Assembly (NCBI GenBank): GCA_035555315.1
Contig: DATMGU010000078.1
Location: forward strand, 1-64,000
Direction: 5' to 3'
Length of the DNA: 64,000 nucleotides
DNA from: DATMGU01 sp035555315
GTDB lineage: Bacteria; Pseudomonadota; Alphaproteobacteria; ATCC43930; CGMCC-115725
Positions within the stretch are counted from its first letter, which is position 1; every line of letters begins with the position of its first letter. A program made the position numbers and the translations under genes. This document shows, in pieces, positions 49,877-57,477 of the stretch. The notes beneath the pieces were generated by a model. The model searched no databases. It had not been told where the DNA came from and saw only the letters and a program-made list of their open reading frames with translations.

Positions 49877-51907
49877 TTACCCCAACAGCGGCGCCGTCGC
49901 TCGCTCCAGCCAGGCTGCCACGTCCGGCTCCTCGATCAGGGGCGCCAGGCTGGCCCGCACGCGCGCGTGATAGGCGTCGAGCCAGGCGATCTCATCTCGG
50001 GTCAGTAGCGACGGCTCGATCGGCGTCTTGTCGATCGGCGCCAGCGTGATCGTCTCGAAACCCAGCATGTCGCGATCGCCACCCTCCAGGGCGCCGAGTT
50101 CGGTCACCACGATCAGGTTCTCGATGCGAATGCCGAACGCGCCGGGTTTGTAGTAGCCGGGCTCGTTCGAGATGATCATGCCGGGGATCAGCGCCTGGGT
50201 ATCGGCGAATTGCGCGATGCGCTGCGGCCCCTCATGCACCGACAGATAGCTGCCGACGCCATGGCCGGTGCCGTGATCGAAATTGAGCCCGGCCTGCCAG
50301 AGCGGCAACCGCGCCAGCACGTCGAGCGCCGCCCCGGTGGTGCCCTTCGGGAAGATCGCCGTGCCGAGGGCGATATGCCCTTTCAACACGCGGGTATAGC
50401 GGTCCTTCATCTCCGGCGTCGGCGTGCCGATCGCGATCGTGCGGGTGATGTCGGTGGTGCCGTCCAGATACTGCGCGCCGGAATCCACCAGATAGAGCGA
50501 ATCCGGCAACAGCGTGCCTTCGGTCTCGGCGGTGGCGCGGTAATGCGGCAAGGCGGCGTTCGGGCCGGCGGCGGAGATCGTCGTGAAGCTGAGATCTCGG
50601 AACAAGGCACCACCCGCTCGGCAGGCTTCGAGCTTGGCCGCGACGTCGAGTTCGGTCAGCTCGCCGCTGGGCGACGCCCCATCGAACCAGGCGAGGAAGC
50701 GAGTCACGGCGACGGCGTCGCGGCGATGGGCGCGACGCGCGCCGTCGAGTTCGACCGGGTTCTTCACCGCCTTGGGCAGGCGGCACGGATCGGCCCCGGC
50801 CTGTACCTCGGCACCGGCCGCGGTCAGCCGGTCGACCAGCCAGGCGGCACTCGCCGCCGGATCGATCCGCACCCGCTTGCCGGCAAGCGCGTCGATCGCG
50901 GGTCCGAGATCGCTCATCGGGCGCACCGCGACACCATTGCCCAGATAGGCGTCGAGCCCAGGAACAAGCTTGCGCCGATCGATGAACAGGTCGACGGAGC
51001 CATCCGCCGCAACCGTCGCGAAACCCAGCGCCAAGGGTGTGTGCGGCACGTCGCCGCCGCGGATGTTGAGCAGCCAGGCGAGGCTGTCTGGGGCGGTGAT
51101 GACCGCCGCGTCGATCTTGTCGCGGGCCAACGCCGCGCCGATCTCCGCCCGCTTATCCGCCGCCGATTTACCGGCATAATCGAGGTCATGCGGCCGGGCC
51201 GGCGAGATCGGCGCCGGCGGGCGCTCCGGCCAGATCGCGTCGACCGGGTTGGCCGCGACCGCGCGCAATTCGCCGCCCGCTTTCTCCGCGGCGGCGCGGA
51301 ACCGGTCGACCGTCGCCGGGGTCAGCAGCCAGGGATCGTAGCCCAGCACCTCGCCGGGACGCAGCGTCTCGGCGATCCAGTCGGTCGCCGGCTCGGTCGT
51401 GATATGGCGCTGGAGATAATCGCCGGCATCGACTTCGGCCACCGCCTGCACGGTGTAGCGCCCATCGACGAACAAGGCGGCCTGCCGCCGCAGCACGACC
51501 GCGAGACCGGCCGAGCCGGTGAAGCCGGTCACCCAGCTCAGCCGCTCCGCGTTGGCCGGGATATACTCGCCCTGATGCACGTCGGCGCGGCCGATGATAA
51601 AGCCGTCGAAGCCCTGGCGGTCGAGTTCACCGCGCAACGCGGCCAGCCGCGCATGCCGATCCACGGCACCGGGTTTCGTGACTGCGAGTTCCGCTTTCAA
51701 CGCATCCAGTTGCACCGCCAGAGACGGCGACGGCTCGGCCGCCACCAGGACCATCCATGCAACCGGATCGCGCGCCGGCGGTGCCGCCAGCACACCCAGG
51801 ATCAGCGCCCGCACCGCCACCGGATCATAAGGCGACCCCGCCTCCGCCAGCAGCTCGCCGAGGACGGCATCGCCCCGATATCCCGTCTGCCCTAGGGTGT
51901 TCCGCAT
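49877..51907 (-). CDS. M24 family metallopeptidase (aminopeptidase P type) with N-terminal extension
   Basis: 676 aa. From about residue 82 it matches the long aminopeptidase P family: creatinase N-domain (ARLAALRGELDRQGFDGFII, RADVHQGEYIPANAERLSWV), a second similar domain, then the pita-bread catalytic domain with metal ligands in VDSGAQYLDGTTDITRT (two Asp), FDHGTGHGVGSYLSVHEGPQ (His) and the IISNEPGYY glutamate. It removes N-terminal residues before proline. The first ~80 residues (YRGDAVLGELLAEAGSPYDP and a valine/alanine-rich helical stretch) are extra; GGGCAGG precedes the ATG and the codons keep high GC at the third position, so the extension looks translated. Confidence 0.88.
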   Translation of the reverse strand: MRNTLGQTGYRGDAVLGELLAEAGSPYDPVAVRALILGVLAAPPARDPVAWMVLVAAEPSPSLAVQLDALKAELAVTKPGAVDRHARLAALRGELDRQGFDGFIIGRADVHQGEYIPANAERLSWVTGFTGSAGLAVVLRRQAALFVDGRYTVQAVAEVDAGDYLQRHITTEPATDWIAETLRPGEVLGYDPWLLTPATVDRFRAAAEKAGGELRAVAANPVDAIWPERPPAPISPARPHDLDYAGKSAADKRAEIGAALARDKIDAAVITAPDSLAWLLNIRGGDVPHTPLALGFATVAADGSVDLFIDRRKLVPGLDAYLGNGVAVRPMSDLGPAIDALAGKRVRIDPAASAAWLVDRLTAAGAEVQAGADPCRLPKAVKNPVELDGARRAHRRDAVAVTRFLAWFDGASPSGELTELDVAAKLEACRAGGALFRDLSFTTISAAGPNAALPHYRATAETEGTLLPDSLYLVDSGAQYLDGTTDITRTIAIGTPTPEMKDRYTRVLKGHIALGTAIFPKGTTGAALDVLARLPLWQAGLNFDHGTGHGVGSYLSVHEGPQRIAQFADTQALIPGMIISNEPGYYKPGAFGIRIENLIVVTELGALEGGDRDMLGFETITLAPIDKTPIEPSLLTRDEIAWLDAYHARVRASLAPLIEEPDVAAWLERATAPLLG

Positions 51908-52000
51908 CCTGCCCGATCCTCGCTACGTCACCGATCCGACGCAGGCTAGGGCAAGCCACGCGGTTTCGGCAAGGCGAGCGGGGTCTCCACAGCGCGAATG

Positions 52001-52567
52001 TCAATCCACCCCCAAGGCCCGCCACTCTTTTTGAGAAATGCGGTAGAGCACTTGTCGGCGCAACGGATGACCTTCCGGGATAAGGGGATGTTCAAAATCG
52101 TCCATAGAAGAGCGAGACATGCCCAATTTCAGCATCACTTTCTGCGAGTTGAGATTGCCGGCGACGGTATTGGCGACAATCTCGGGCAATCGCAGCTTCT
52201 CAAAGCCGAACTGAAGCGACACCGCCGCGGCTTCCGGAGCATAGCCACGCCCCCAATGGTTTTGAGAGAGACGCCAGGCAACTTCAACCGCTGGTGTAAA
52301 ATGGGCCTTATAGCTGACGCGCAGGAGGCCGACCGCTCCGATAAATTCGCTCGTTTCAGCCAATTCGACGGCCCACACGCCAAAGCCATGTTCCTCGAGA
52401 TGGCTACGCTGCCGGTCAATCCAGGCATCCGCGGCTTCTCGAGAAGGAAGGGGCATAAGATGTTCCATGACCCGTCGATCGGCGGAGAGCCGTGTGAAGG
52501 GCTCCCGGTCGGCATCACGCCACAAGCGAAGGATCAGGCGCTTCGACGACAGTCGTAGGTCATTCAT
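52001..52567 (-). CDS. GNAT acetyltransferase, RimJ/RimL type
   Basis: 188 aa. Acetyltransf_3 pattern: LSSKRLILRLWRDADREPFT, FGVWAVELAETSEFIGAVGL, VEVAWRLSQNHWGRGYAPEA (acetyl-CoA loop with WGRGYA) and NLNSQKVMLKLGMSRSSMDD. Family members acetylate ribosomal protein N-termini or small molecules; the target is unknown. GGAGG sets the ATG at 52567 with 9-nt spacing; a TTG nine bases upstream touches the Shine-Dalgarno sequence. Its base composition is visibly less GC-rich and its codons (aat, gaa, ttg) differ from the neighbours, which suggests acquisition. Confidence 0.88.
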   Translation of the reverse strand: MNDLRLSSKRLILRLWRDADREPFTRLSADRRVMEHLMPLPSREAADAWIDRQRSHLEEHGFGVWAVELAETSEFIGAVGLLRVSYKAHFTPAVEVAWRLSQNHWGRGYAPEAAAVSLQFGFEKLRLPEIVANTVAGNLNSQKVMLKLGMSRSSMDDFEHPLIPEGHPLRRQVLYRISQKEWRALGVD

Positions 52568-52648
52568 GACGAGCAACCTCCAGCCTTATGGTGCGCGGGT
52601 ATGAATCATGTTCCGCCGTGGAGAGTTGGATTATTTTCAATGTAATAG

Positions 52649-52678
52649 TCGTCATCCTCGCGAAAGCGGGGATGACGA
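52649..52678. repeat. REP-like palindrome
   Basis: TCGTCATCCTCGC (52649-52661), loop GAAA, GCGGGGATGACGA (52666-52678): a 13-bp stem with one G-T pair. This GTCATCC(C/T)CGCGAAAGCGGGGATGAC type is a common dispersed intergenic palindrome in proteobacteria. It sits in the AT-rich gap (52568-52744) upstream of the RimJ-like gene. Confidence 0.75.
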
Positions 52679-52744
52679 AGCTAGATGATTATGTATTTGA
52701 TTTAATTATCATTCTTTCCGGACGGATCCCCAGGGTTACTCCAC

Positions 52745-53758
52745 TCAGCCGTTGCGGAACGCGTAGCCATAGCCGTTGAGTGCCGGCGCGCCGCCGAGAT
52801 GGGCGTAGAGCACCTTCGATCCTTCGGGGAAATAGCCCTTCCGCACCAGATCGATCATGCCTTGCATGGATTTCCCCTCATAGACGGGGTCGGTGATCAT
52901 GCCTTCCAGGCGCGCGCAGAGGCGGATCGCCTCCTTCGTCTCCTCCGAGGGAACGCCGTAGACCGGATAGGCATAATCCTCGATCAGGATGACGTCATCC
53001 TCGACGAGTTCCTTGCCGAGGTCGACCAGTTCCGCCGTATTCCGGGCGATCTGGAGTACCTGCGCCCTAGTCTGGGCCGGGGTGAAGGACGCGTCGATGC
53101 CGATGACCTTGCGCTCGCGGCCGTCCTTGGCGAAGCCGACGAGCATGCCGGCATGGGTCGAGCCCGTGACCGTGCAGACGACGATATAGTCGAAGGCGAA
53201 GCCCAGTTCCTTTTCCTGCGCACGCACTTCCTCGGCGAAGCCGACATAGCCGAGGCCGCCGAATTTATGGACGGAGGCGCCGGCCGGAATCGCGTAGGGC
53301 TTGCCGCCCTTGGCCTTCACATCGGCGATCGCCTCCTCCCAGCTCTGCCGGATGCCAATGTCGAAGCCCTCATCGACGAGGCGGACATCGGCGCCCAAGA
53401 TGCGGCTGAGCTGGATATTGCCGACGCGGTCGTAGACGGCGTCCTCATGCGGCACCCAGCTTTCTTGGACGAGCCGGCACTTCATGCCGATCTTCGCCGC
53501 GACGGCGGCGACCATGCGCGTGTGGTTGGACTGCACGCCGCCGATAGAAACCAGCGTATCGGCGTTGGAGGCGATCGCGTCGGGGATGATGTATTCGAGC
53601 TTACGCAGCTTGTTGCCGCCAAAGGCCAGCCCCGAATTGCAATCTTCCCGCTTGGCGTAAAGCTCGACCTTGCCGCCGAGATGGGCGCCGAGCCGCTCCA
53701 GCTTTTCGATATGCGTGGGCCCGAAAGTGAGCGGATAGCGCTCGAATTTCTCTAGCAT
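52745..53758 (-). CDS. acdS: 1-aminocyclopropane-1-carboxylate deaminase
   Basis: 337 aa. PLP enzyme that opens ACC, the plant ethylene precursor, to 2-oxobutyrate and ammonia. The sequence follows the family closely: LTFGPTHIEKLERLGAHLGG, YAKREDCNSGLAFGGNK with the PLP lysine at 50, VSIGGVQSNHTRMVAAVAAK, GSTHAGMLVGFA and DPVYEGKSMQGMIDLVRKGY. Residues that separate true deaminases from D-cysteine desulfhydrases are present: Glu294 and Leu321 (equivalent to Glu295 and Leu322 of the Pseudomonas enzyme). It is divergent from an Lrp-type regulator gene, the usual acdS/acdR layout, and points to a plant-associated or ACC-using lifestyle. Confidence 0.94.
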   Translation of the reverse strand: MLEKFERYPLTFGPTHIEKLERLGAHLGGKVELYAKREDCNSGLAFGGNKLRKLEYIIPDAIASNADTLVSIGGVQSNHTRMVAAVAAKIGMKCRLVQESWVPHEDAVYDRVGNIQLSRILGADVRLVDEGFDIGIRQSWEEAIADVKAKGGKPYAIPAGASVHKFGGLGYVGFAEEVRAQEKELGFAFDYIVVCTVTGSTHAGMLVGFAKDGRERKVIGIDASFTPAQTRAQVLQIARNTAELVDLGKELVEDDVILIEDYAYPVYGVPSEETKEAIRLCARLEGMITDPVYEGKSMQGMIDLVRKGYFPEGSKVLYAHLGGAPALNGYGYAFRNG

Positions 53759-53879
53759 GACGTCGCCCTTCCCTTGCGATGGAACCGGTGGGGAACATAA
53801 GCCAAAATGCCGGGAATTTGCTTTTGATATAGAGTGCCTAAGGCAGAGATAATTTCGAGAAAATCGCTTCTAGCACGAT

Positions 53880-53913
53880 AGTCTTTCAAAAATACCGCAT
53901 TATACGAAAGACT
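53880..53913. promoter_or_regulatory. Inverted repeat in the acdS-acdR intergenic region, candidate AcdR site
   Basis: AGTCTTTC (53880-53887) and GAAAGACT (53906-53913) are perfect complements separated by 18 AT-rich bases, between the two divergent genes. Lrp-family regulators bind such AT-rich dyads. A smaller dyad TTTCGAGAAA lies at about 53853. Binding is inferred. Confidence 0.45.
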
Positions 53914-53955
53914 CATCCGCCTGAGCTTTCTCTCCGTCAGAAGGACCTTCCCGGC

Positions 53956-54435
53956 ATGGACCCCGAGACACCGTTTCCCGACCTCACCGCCCCTGACCGG
54001 CGGATTCTGAAGGCCCTGCAGGACGATGGCAGGCTCAGCAATGCCGAGTTGGCGAAGCAGGTGGGGTTGAGCGCGTCGGCCTGCTGGAACCATACGCGAC
54101 GGCTATTCGACACGAAGATCATCAAGGGCGTGCGTGCCTTGATCGATCCCAAGGCCGTTCAGCGGGAGACGGCGGTTCTCGTCGGCATCGTGCTCGACCG
54201 CTCGACGCAGGAGAGCTTCGCGCAGTTCGCCAAGGCCGCCCGCGCGCTTCCGCAGGTGCTGGAATGTTTCCTGGTGGCCGGCGAGGTCGATTATTTCCTG
54301 AAGATCCGCGTGCGGGACCTCAACGCCTTCAATCGGTTCCACAGCGAGACGATCCTGGCGCTTCCAGGCGTCCGGCAGGTGCGGACCTTCTTCGTGCTCG
54401 ACGAGGTCAAGACCGACGGCCCGCTCGCCTTTTGA
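53956..54435 (+). CDS. acdR: Lrp/AsnC family regulator, probable AcdR
   Basis: 159 aa. N-terminal winged helix-turn-helix (about 10-70: LTAPDRRILKALQDDGRLSN, AELAKQVGLSASACWNHTRR) and C-terminal RAM ligand domain (about 75-150: VGIVLDRSTQESFAQFAKAA, VLECFLVAGEVDYFLKIRVR, ILALPGVRQVRTFFVLDEVK). It is transcribed away from acdS with a 197-bp shared control region. In several plant-associated bacteria such a regulator, AcdR, activates acdS when ACC or leucine signals are present; the same role is inferred here from position. Confidence 0.87.
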   Translation: MDPETPFPDLTAPDRRILKALQDDGRLSNAELAKQVGLSASACWNHTRRLFDTKIIKGVRALIDPKAVQRETAVLVGIVLDRSTQESFAQFAKAARALPQVLECFLVAGEVDYFLKIRVRDLNAFNRFHSETILALPGVRQVRTFFVLDEVKTDGPLAF

Positions 54436-54625
54436 CGTCTCGCCCATCCCGATCGGATGTCGTAAGGGACGTCTTAGCCGCCTAAAAGTTGCAGCTTTGC
54501 TAACGGATGATATGCGCGATGCGAGACTCTGGCGTGCATAGAAACGTCTAGTTTATCAGCAGCACATGCCCAAATATTGCGCTGCGGGATAAATCGAACC
54601 CGCAGGTTTCCTCAGGAGTTAAGAA

Positions 54626-54856
54626 ATGTACGACGTCTTTATCACGCTGCGCAACGCGGCCGGCCGGCTGGTTGCCTGGCGGGAGCGGCAGCGGGTCATC
54701 AACGAGTTGCATGCGCTCGATGATCGTTCGTTGGCCGATATCGGTCTCAGCCGTGGCGACATCGCCTATGTGTTCGACGCCCCGGCGCAGATCGCCTCGA
54801 TCGGTGCCCCGGCCCAGACGGCCCCGGCGAACGTCAACATCCGTCACGCCGCCTAA
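54626..54856 (+). CDS. DUF1127 family small protein
   Basis: 76 aa. Residues ~15-48 (RLVAWRERQRVINELHALDD, RSLADIGLSRGDI) are the DUF1127 core, an arginine-rich helix pair. In Rhodobacter and Agrobacterium, small DUF1127 proteins affect RNA turnover and phosphate or stress responses; the function here is unknown. AGGAG precedes the ATG. The alanine/proline-rich tail (APAQIASIGAPAQTAPANVN) is outside the domain. A perfect hairpin follows 13 bp after the stop, then a structured region and a second DUF1127 gene. Confidence 0.88.
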   Translation: MYDVFITLRNAAGRLVAWRERQRVINELHALDDRSLADIGLSRGDIAYVFDAPAQIASIGAPAQTAPANVNIRHAA

Positions 54857-54869
54857 CGACCCGTCGCTC

Positions 54870-54889
54870 CACGCGCCAATCGGCGCGTG
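54870..54889 (+). terminator. Hairpin after the first DUF1127 gene
   Basis: CACGCGCC-AATC-GGCGCGTG, a perfect 8-bp stem with a 4-nt loop, 13 nt after the stop. No T tract; it could cap the mRNA or be a processing point before the structured RNA that follows. Confidence 0.5.
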
Positions 54890-54900
54890 AACCCAAAGGA

Positions 54901-55049
54901 CGAGTGACAGGTGGCTCGTGTAGCTGGACCGGGTGACCGGTCGGCGAATACGAGGCCCACTCGGCAGACCCGGCATCGCTTATGACGCGATCGCCCGGAT
55001 GGTGGTTGACCCGGCATCTTTCCCCGAGGGGACAGCGCCGGGCCCCACC
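54901..55049 (+). ncRNA. Candidate structured RNA between two DUF1127 genes
   Basis: Three consecutive extended hairpins can be drawn by hand. Hairpin 1: CGAGTG/CACTCG, CTCGT/ACGAG and GACCGG-GTGA-CCGGTC (54901-54963). Hairpin 2: CCGG/CCGG and ATCGC/GCGAT (54970-54998). Hairpin 3: GGTGG/CCACC, CCCGGC/GCCGGG and TCCC/GGGA (55001-55049). An 11-base direct repeat GACCCGGCATC occurs in hairpins 2 and 3 (54967 and 55008). No known riboswitch or sRNA consensus was recognised. The + strand is assumed from the flanking genes; the palindromes themselves do not show strand. Confidence 0.4.
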
Positions 55050-55135
55050 GCCGTAGTCCCCCGCCCTTATTGAACGATCTGCTCCGCCTGGCCTCTCCGG
55101 CCCGTCCGGATCCAAGAAGAAAATCAGGACCCTCG

Positions 55136-55474
55136 ATGACCGCGTTCACGACGTTTCAAAGCTCCAGCATCCTCGACGTGCTGCTGCGCGATCTGCTTAC
55201 CCTGGCCTTTCCTCTGCTGTTGATCGGTATCGCCCTCGGCGATGTCATCGTAAAGCAGGGGCTGCGCCCGATCCGGACCTGGTACCGCCGATCGCATCTG
55301 GCAACCGAACTCGGCGGGCTGGACGAACGCTTGCTGGCGGATATCGGTCTCGATCGCATCGCGGTAGCACAGCTCAAGAGCGGCATGCCCGTGACGAAAA
55401 CGGCTCCTGCGACGACCTGGTCGGTAACGCCGACCTTCGGCGAACGCCACCGACATCCGCCGATGGCCGCCTGA
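55136..55474 (+). CDS. DUF1127 domain protein with N-terminal membrane helix
   Basis: 112 aa. A hydrophobic helix (about 17-40, LLRDLLTLAFPLLLIGIALG) precedes the DUF1127 core (TWYRRSHLATELGGLDERLL, ADIGLDRIAVAQLKSG). Most DUF1127 proteins are short and soluble, so this membrane-anchored form is uncommon. CAGGA sets the ATG at 55136; a TTG at 55070 would add 22 proline/arginine-rich residues. It ends shortly before the convergent hisC gene. Confidence 0.82.
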   Translation: MTAFTTFQSSSILDVLLRDLLTLAFPLLLIGIALGDVIVKQGLRPIRTWYRRSHLATELGGLDERLLADIGLDRIAVAQLKSGMPVTKTAPATTWSVTPTFGERHRHPPMAA

Positions 55475-55492
55475 TTCGTCAGGCAACTCCGG

Positions 55493-56596
55493 TCAGACCT
55501 GCGCCTCGTCGAGGGCGACGGCGAGGGCCGCCAGAACCGCATCGGTGTCGTCATGCGTGCCGATCGAGATGCGGATCATCTTTTCATAGCCCGCCTCCCG
55601 AAAGCCGTTGATCAGAATGCCTTGGCGGCGGAACGAGGCGATGACCGACGCCGCCTCTCCGGGCACAGCCATGGCGATGAAGTTCGCCACGGTCGGCAAG
55701 GGTGCCAAGCCGAGCCGCCGGGCGCCCGCGTCGAGCCGCCGACGCTCCTCGGCGCAATTATCCAGCACGCGCGCCAGATGATCCTCATCGCCCAGGGCCG
55801 CCACCGCCGCCGCTTGGGCGAGGGCACCGACGTTGAAAGTGGCCTTGAGCTTGGCCAAAGCCCCGATCACTTCCGGCGCGCTGGCCAGCGTATAACCGAG
55901 GCGCAAGCCGGCCAGGCAATACGCCTTGGAGAAGGTCCGCAACACCACCCAGGGACAACGCGCCCGCCGCAGCAGGCTCAAGACATCCGGGCCGCCCGCA
56001 TGCCGGCCGAACTCGAAATACGCCTCGTCGACGACCAGCAGGACGTTGGACGGCACGCCGGCGATCAGCCGCGCGAGTTCCTCGGCGTCGTTCATCTGAC
56101 CGGTCGGGTTGTTCGGCGTGGCACACCACACCAGCCGCGTGCGCGGCGTGATCGCCGCCAGCAGCGCGTCGACATCGTTGCGGCCGTCATCGGTGAGCGC
56201 CGTGCGCACCGGCATCGCTTCGGCGAGGGCCGCCGCCTTGGCATAGCGCGGGAAGGACGGGGTCGGCAGTACGACCTCGTCGCCCGGATCGAGGGCCGCC
56301 ATCGACACCAGGCCGATCAACTCCTCGCTGCCGTTGGACAGCATGATCCGTTCGGCCGGAATACCGGTCCGCTCGGCCAGCATGGCCAGCAGGCGGCGGC
56401 CCCGGGGATCCGGATAGCGATTGCCGGCGGCGGCGGCTTCGGCGATCGCGGCCACGACATGCGGGCTCGGCGGCAACGGACATTCATTGAGATGCAGCGC
56501 CCGCAGTTTCTCGTCGAAGTCCAAAATATGCTGCGGCGGAACGCCCGGCGGCATCGCGGCCAGGATCGAGCGTTCGAAAGCGGGACGGGTGTTCAT
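55493..56596 (-). CDS. hisC: Histidinol-phosphate aminotransferase family protein
   Basis: 367 aa, class I/II PLP aminotransferase of the HisC group. LHLNECPLPPSPHVVAAIAE, the RYPDPRG segment, LSNGSEELIGLVSMAALDPG, CATPNNPTGQMND (Asn163 region), VVDEAYFEFG (Asp190, Tyr193) and TFSKAYCLAGLRLGYTLA with the PLP lysine at 224. HisC converts histidinol phosphate in histidine synthesis, but close relatives act on aromatic amino acids or phosphonates; it is outside a his operon here, so the substrate is uncertain. Its ATG overlaps the prmA stop by 4 nt, placing it last in a uvrD-prmA-hisC unit. Confidence 0.85.
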   Translation of the reverse strand: MNTRPAFERSILAAMPPGVPPQHILDFDEKLRALHLNECPLPPSPHVVAAIAEAAAAGNRYPDPRGRRLLAMLAERTGIPAERIMLSNGSEELIGLVSMAALDPGDEVVLPTPSFPRYAKAAALAEAMPVRTALTDDGRNDVDALLAAITPRTRLVWCATPNNPTGQMNDAEELARLIAGVPSNVLLVVDEAYFEFGRHAGGPDVLSLLRRARCPWVVLRTFSKAYCLAGLRLGYTLASAPEVIGALAKLKATFNVGALAQAAAVAALGDEDHLARVLDNCAEERRRLDAGARRLGLAPLPTVANFIAMAVPGEAASVIASFRRQGILINGFREAGYEKMIRISIGTHDDTDAVLAALAVALDEAQV

Positions 56597-57477
56597 AGGT
56601 TGGGTTTCTCGATCATTAGGGTATGCCAGCCGTCGCGGGCGATCCGGCGACGGAAACGCAGGCCGTCGCGCCGATGGGCGGCACGGACGTAACTTTCTTG
56701 CCAGGAGAGCAGGCCGGACAGGATCGCCACACCACCCGGCGCCAGGTTGCGGGCGAGGCTGCCGGCCATGGCGGCGAGCGGGCGGGCCAGGATATTGGCG
56801 AAGATCAGATCGAAGGGTGCCGCCTGGCGCAGGATGCGCGCGCGATAGCCATCGCCGGCATAGGTGCGCACCAGATGTCCGACTCCGTTGGCGACGGCAT
56901 TCTCGCCGGCCACCCGCGCCGAATTGGGATCGATGTCGCAGGCCAGCACCGGCACGCCCCAGGTCTTCGCCGCCGCGATCGCGAGGATGCCGGTACCGGT
57001 TCCCATATCGAGCACGCGCGGCCGCCGGCCGTCATGCCGGCGCACCAGGGCGTCGAGGGCGAGCAGGCAACCCTGGGTCGTCGCATGCTCCCCCGTCCCG
57101 AACGCCGTCGCCGCGTCGATCTCCAGACCGATCGAGCCAGCCGGCACCGGCCCGGCGTGATGCGAGCCATGGATGAAATAGCGGCCGGCACAGATCGGCG
57201 GGAAACTCCGCTGATTCTCGGTCACCCAGTCGGAATCCGGCAAGCCTTCGACCGTGATAGCCGGAAGAGCGATGCCGAAGGCCGCGACGATCAGCGCCGC
57301 CGCCCGGTCGAGGGTAGCCTGCTCCGGCTTTTCCTGGGTAAAGCCGGTCACCTGCCACGGCCCCGCCGGCGTGGTCTCGAAGGCCGAAACGGCATCGGCC
57401 ACCTCGCCCAACGCAGCCGCCATCGCCTCGGCGATCGGCTCGTCGGGGAGGTCGGTCGCGATGCGCCACACCGTCAC
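56593..57477 (-). CDS. prmA: 50S ribosomal protein L11 methyltransferase
   Basis: 294 aa. SAM-dependent trimethylation of ribosomal protein L11. The C-terminal domain has IGLEIDAATAFGTGEHATTQ, VLDMGTGTGILAIAAAKTWG (SAM motif I), LACDIDPNSARVAGENAVAN and FDLIFANILARPLAAMAGSL, the PrmA signature. The start is GTG at 57477 in a GTGA overlap with the uvrD stop, and its own stop overlaps hisC, so the three genes form one coupled operon. Confidence 0.94.
   Translation of the reverse strand: MTVWRIATDLPDEPIAEAMAAALGEVADAVSAFETTPAGPWQVTGFTQEKPEQATLDRAAALIVAAFGIALPAITVEGLPDSDWVTENQRSFPPICAGRYFIHGSHHAGPVPAGSIGLEIDAATAFGTGEHATTQGCLLALDALVRRHDGRRPRVLDMGTGTGILAIAAAKTWGVPVLACDIDPNSARVAGENAVANGVGHLVRTYAGDGYRARILRQAAPFDLIFANILARPLAAMAGSLARNLAPGGVAILSGLLSWQESYVRAAHRRDGLRFRRRIARDGWHTLMIEKPNL

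Noticed and set aside
52588..52779. Small plus-strand frame containing VVILAKAGMTK
   Set aside because: The peptide is the translation of the REP-like palindrome, a well-known source of false small genes.
54901..55049. Cobalamin, TPP, glycine, FMN or SAM riboswitch in the DUF1127 gap
   Set aside because: None of the conserved box sequences could be found; retained only as an unassigned structured RNA.
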